From positions 1 through 8,434 of the forward strand of contig CAAGAB010000316.1 in assembly GCA_900767685.1 (NCBI GenBank): DNA of 8,434 bases, read 5' to 3'. Numbering within the stretch: position 1 is the first letter of the stretch; the number at the start of each line of letters is the position of its first letter. The DNA comes from an uncultured Coprococcus sp. Lineage in GTDB: Bacteria > Bacillota_A > Clostridia > Lachnospirales > Lachnospiraceae. This document shows, piece by piece, positions 7,091-8,434 of the stretch. Made by a program: the position numbers and the translations under genes. The notes beneath the pieces were generated by a model. It was not told the DNA's origin and did no database searches. It was given only the letters and a program-made list of their open reading frames with translations.

Positions 7091-7660
7091 ATGAAGAAGA
7101 AGCTTATATTAGTAACATCACCACCAGCATGTGGAAAGACATTTATTTCAAAGCAGGTTGCAAAGGCACTTCACAACTGTGTTTACCTTGATAAGGATAC
7201 ATTGATCGTGCTTTCAAAGCAGATATTTGTGGTTGCCGGACAGGAGTATAATCGTTCTTCAGATTTCTTCCAGAAAGAGATCAGAGATTACGAGTATTAC
7301 TGTGTTCTTGATCTCGCATTTGAGGCGCTGGATTACAATGATACAGTGCTTATCAATGCACCTTTTACAGAGGAGATCAGAGATGATGAGTACCTTGCAA
7401 ATCTTCGTGCAAAGCTTGCTGAGAAAGATGCAGAGCTTTTCGTTATCTGGGTTAATACAAGAAAAGATGTATGTCATGAGAGAATGATCAAGAGAGCTTC
7501 AGACAGAGATACATGGAAACTTGAGCATTGGGATGAGTATATCAACAGCCAGAACTTCAATCCACCTACAAACATCAAGGATCTTTTCATATTTGAGAAT
7601 TCGTCAGATGAGGAATATGAGGATTCGCTCAAGAAGGTTGTCAAAGCTGTAAGGGGTTGA
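7091..7660 (+). CDS. Small P-loop kinase-like protein (AAA_33-like)
   Basis: This 189-residue cytoplasmic protein has a P-loop near the N-terminus, SPPACGKT at residues 10-17. It differs from the usual GxxxxGK[S/T] in having Ser in place of the first Gly. VYLDKDTL follows, then a Lys/Arg-rich segment with NTRKDVCHERMIKRASDR that resembles the arginine-bearing lid of small-molecule kinases. Size and layout fit the AAA_33 / zeta-toxin-like kinase group, but the substrate cannot be told. The start at 7091 is preferred over the in-frame ATG at 7073 because GGAGGA at 7075-7080 lies ten bases before 7091, whereas nothing like a ribosome-binding site precedes 7073. A DUF1015 gene follows after a 75-base gap and may be co-transcribed. 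No toxin or antitoxin partner is visible beside it. Confidence 0.75.
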   Translation: MKKKLILVTSPPACGKTFISKQVAKALHNCVYLDKDTLIVLSKQIFVVAGQEYNRSSDFFQKEIRDYEYYCVLDLAFEALDYNDTVLINAPFTEEIRDDEYLANLRAKLAEKDAELFVIWVNTRKDVCHERMIKRASDRDTWKLEHWDEYINSQNFNPPTNIKDLFIFENSSDEEYEDSLKKVVKAVRG

Positions 7661-7677
7661 TCAGACTGGGCGACTGA

Positions 7678-7699
7678 AGGGATGAATGTTACGATCCCT
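7678..7699 (+). other. Small hairpin between kinase and DUF1015 genes
   Basis: AGGGAT at 7678-7683 pairs with ATCCCT at 7694-7699 around a ten-base loop. An A-rich rather than T-rich stretch follows, so it is not a good terminator and read-through into the next gene is likely. It could mark an mRNA processing or stability site, which is speculation. Confidence 0.35.
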
Positions 7700-7735
7700 A
7701 AAACACAATAAAATATTATGACAGGAGTAGAGAAT

Positions 7736-8434
7736 ATGGCAACAATCAGAAGTTTTAGAGCCTATAGACCGAGACGAGATGTTGCGGGCAGAGTTGCTGC
7801 CTTGCCATACGATGTGTATAACCGTCAGGAAGCAGAGATAGAGGTTAAGCGTGAACCGTTATCATTTTTGAAAGTGGACAGAGCTGAGACATCTTTTGGA
7901 CCGGACGTAGATACATATGCTCCATGTGTATATGATAAGGCTGGTCAGCTGCTTAAAGAGATGATAGATGACGGAACGTACGTCAAGGAGCAGAGACCAG
8001 TCTATTATATTTATGAGCTTATCATGGATGGCAGACATCAGACAGGTCTTGTTGCGTGTGCAGCAATAGATGATTACATAAATGGAGTTATAAAAAAGCA
8101 TGAGAATACCCGGGAAGATAAGGAGATAGATCGTATAAAACATGTTGAGGCATGTGGTGCGCAGACAGGTCCTATATTCCTTGCATACAGATCAATAGAT
8201 CAGGTGAATGAGATAATAGACAGGGTAAAGAGCGGTGAGAAGTTATATGGCTTTACATCGCCGGATGGAATTACACACAATGTATGGATCATAGATGACC
8301 AGAAGGATATAGATACCATCAGGGATGCGTTTGCCGGTGTGAATGACATATACATTGCTGATGGACATCACAGGGCAGCATCTGCTGTCAAGGCGGGACT
8401 TCATATAAGGGAGAAGAATCCTGGATATACAGGA
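7736..8434 (+). CDS. DUF1015 family protein (COG4198), 3' end outside window
   Basis: The frame is open from ATG at 7736 to the end of the window, giving 233 residues of what is normally a protein of about 400. AGGAG at 7723-7727 lies eight bases before the start. Family-like landmarks are the N-terminal FRAYRPRRD and ALPYDVYN, the central KEIDRIKHVEACGAQTGPIF, and YIADGHHRAAS near the C-terminal end of the visible part. The GHHR motif recalls the ParB/SerK-type fold, in which a similar motif binds nucleotide. That link is inference. Its molecular role is not established to my knowledge. In clostridia this family is often found beside serC and serA, so a role connected with serine metabolism is plausible, and serA lies at the other end of this window. 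Codon use resembles the neighbours and no disruption is seen in the visible portion. Confidence 0.88.
   Translation, partial: MATIRSFRAYRPRRDVAGRVAALPYDVYNRQEAEIEVKREPLSFLKVDRAETSFGPDVDTYAPCVYDKAGQLLKEMIDDGTYVKEQRPVYYIYELIMDGRHQTGLVACAAIDDYINGVIKKHENTREDKEIDRIKHVEACGAQTGPIFLAYRSIDQVNEIIDRVKSGEKLYGFTSPDGITHNVWIIDDQKDIDTIRDAFAGVNDIYIADGHHRAASAVKAGLHIREKNPGYTG

Noticed and set aside
7862..8143. 93-residue reverse-strand frame
   Set aside because: It is antisense to the DUF1015 gene, which has a good ribosome-binding site and family motifs.

Overview
The window looks like a contig from a Gram-positive clostridial bacterium, most likely a gut member of the Lachnospiraceae. Supporting signs are the moderately AT-rich genes, strong AGGAG/GGAGG ribosome-binding sites, a short single-ACT-domain SerA of the clostridial type, a DUF1015 gene, and a very large secreted LRR/Ig-like (BIG2) protein. 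The family assignment is inference from sequence feel and gene content, with no database comparison. All recognised genes are on the + strand.

The first ~105 bases are not a natural chromosome sequence. Positions 40-105 read as an Illumina P7/index/Read-2 adapter. Positions 1-33 are an inverted copy of 180-212, inside serA. Real genomic sequence appears to begin at about 106, so serA is cut by the assembly edge, not by biology.

Layout: serA (3' part, 107-949); a 289-base gap with a strikingly long base-paired element (1044-1187) that I could not assign to a known RNA class; asd (1239-2330, archaeal/fungal-type aspartate-semialdehyde dehydrogenase); a gap with a hairpin and a good sigma-A-like promoter; a 1410-residue secreted protein (2567-6799) with signal peptide, one EF-hand loop, leucine-rich repeats and about ten Ig-like domains; a gap with a strong terminator and a short GGGGAC/GTCCCC palindrome; a small P-loop kinase-like protein (7091-7660); and the start of a DUF1015 protein (7736 to the window end).

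serA and asd belong to amino-acid biosynthesis: serine, and the aspartate family (lysine, threonine, methionine). DUF1015 genes are often found beside serine-biosynthesis genes in clostridia, so its presence about 6.8 kb downstream of serA suggests a serine neighbourhood interrupted by other cargo. The giant surface/secreted protein has its own promoter and terminator and is functionally separate from the metabolic genes. The best candidate for something undescribed is the structured element before asd. The most important practical point is the adapter artefact at the left end.
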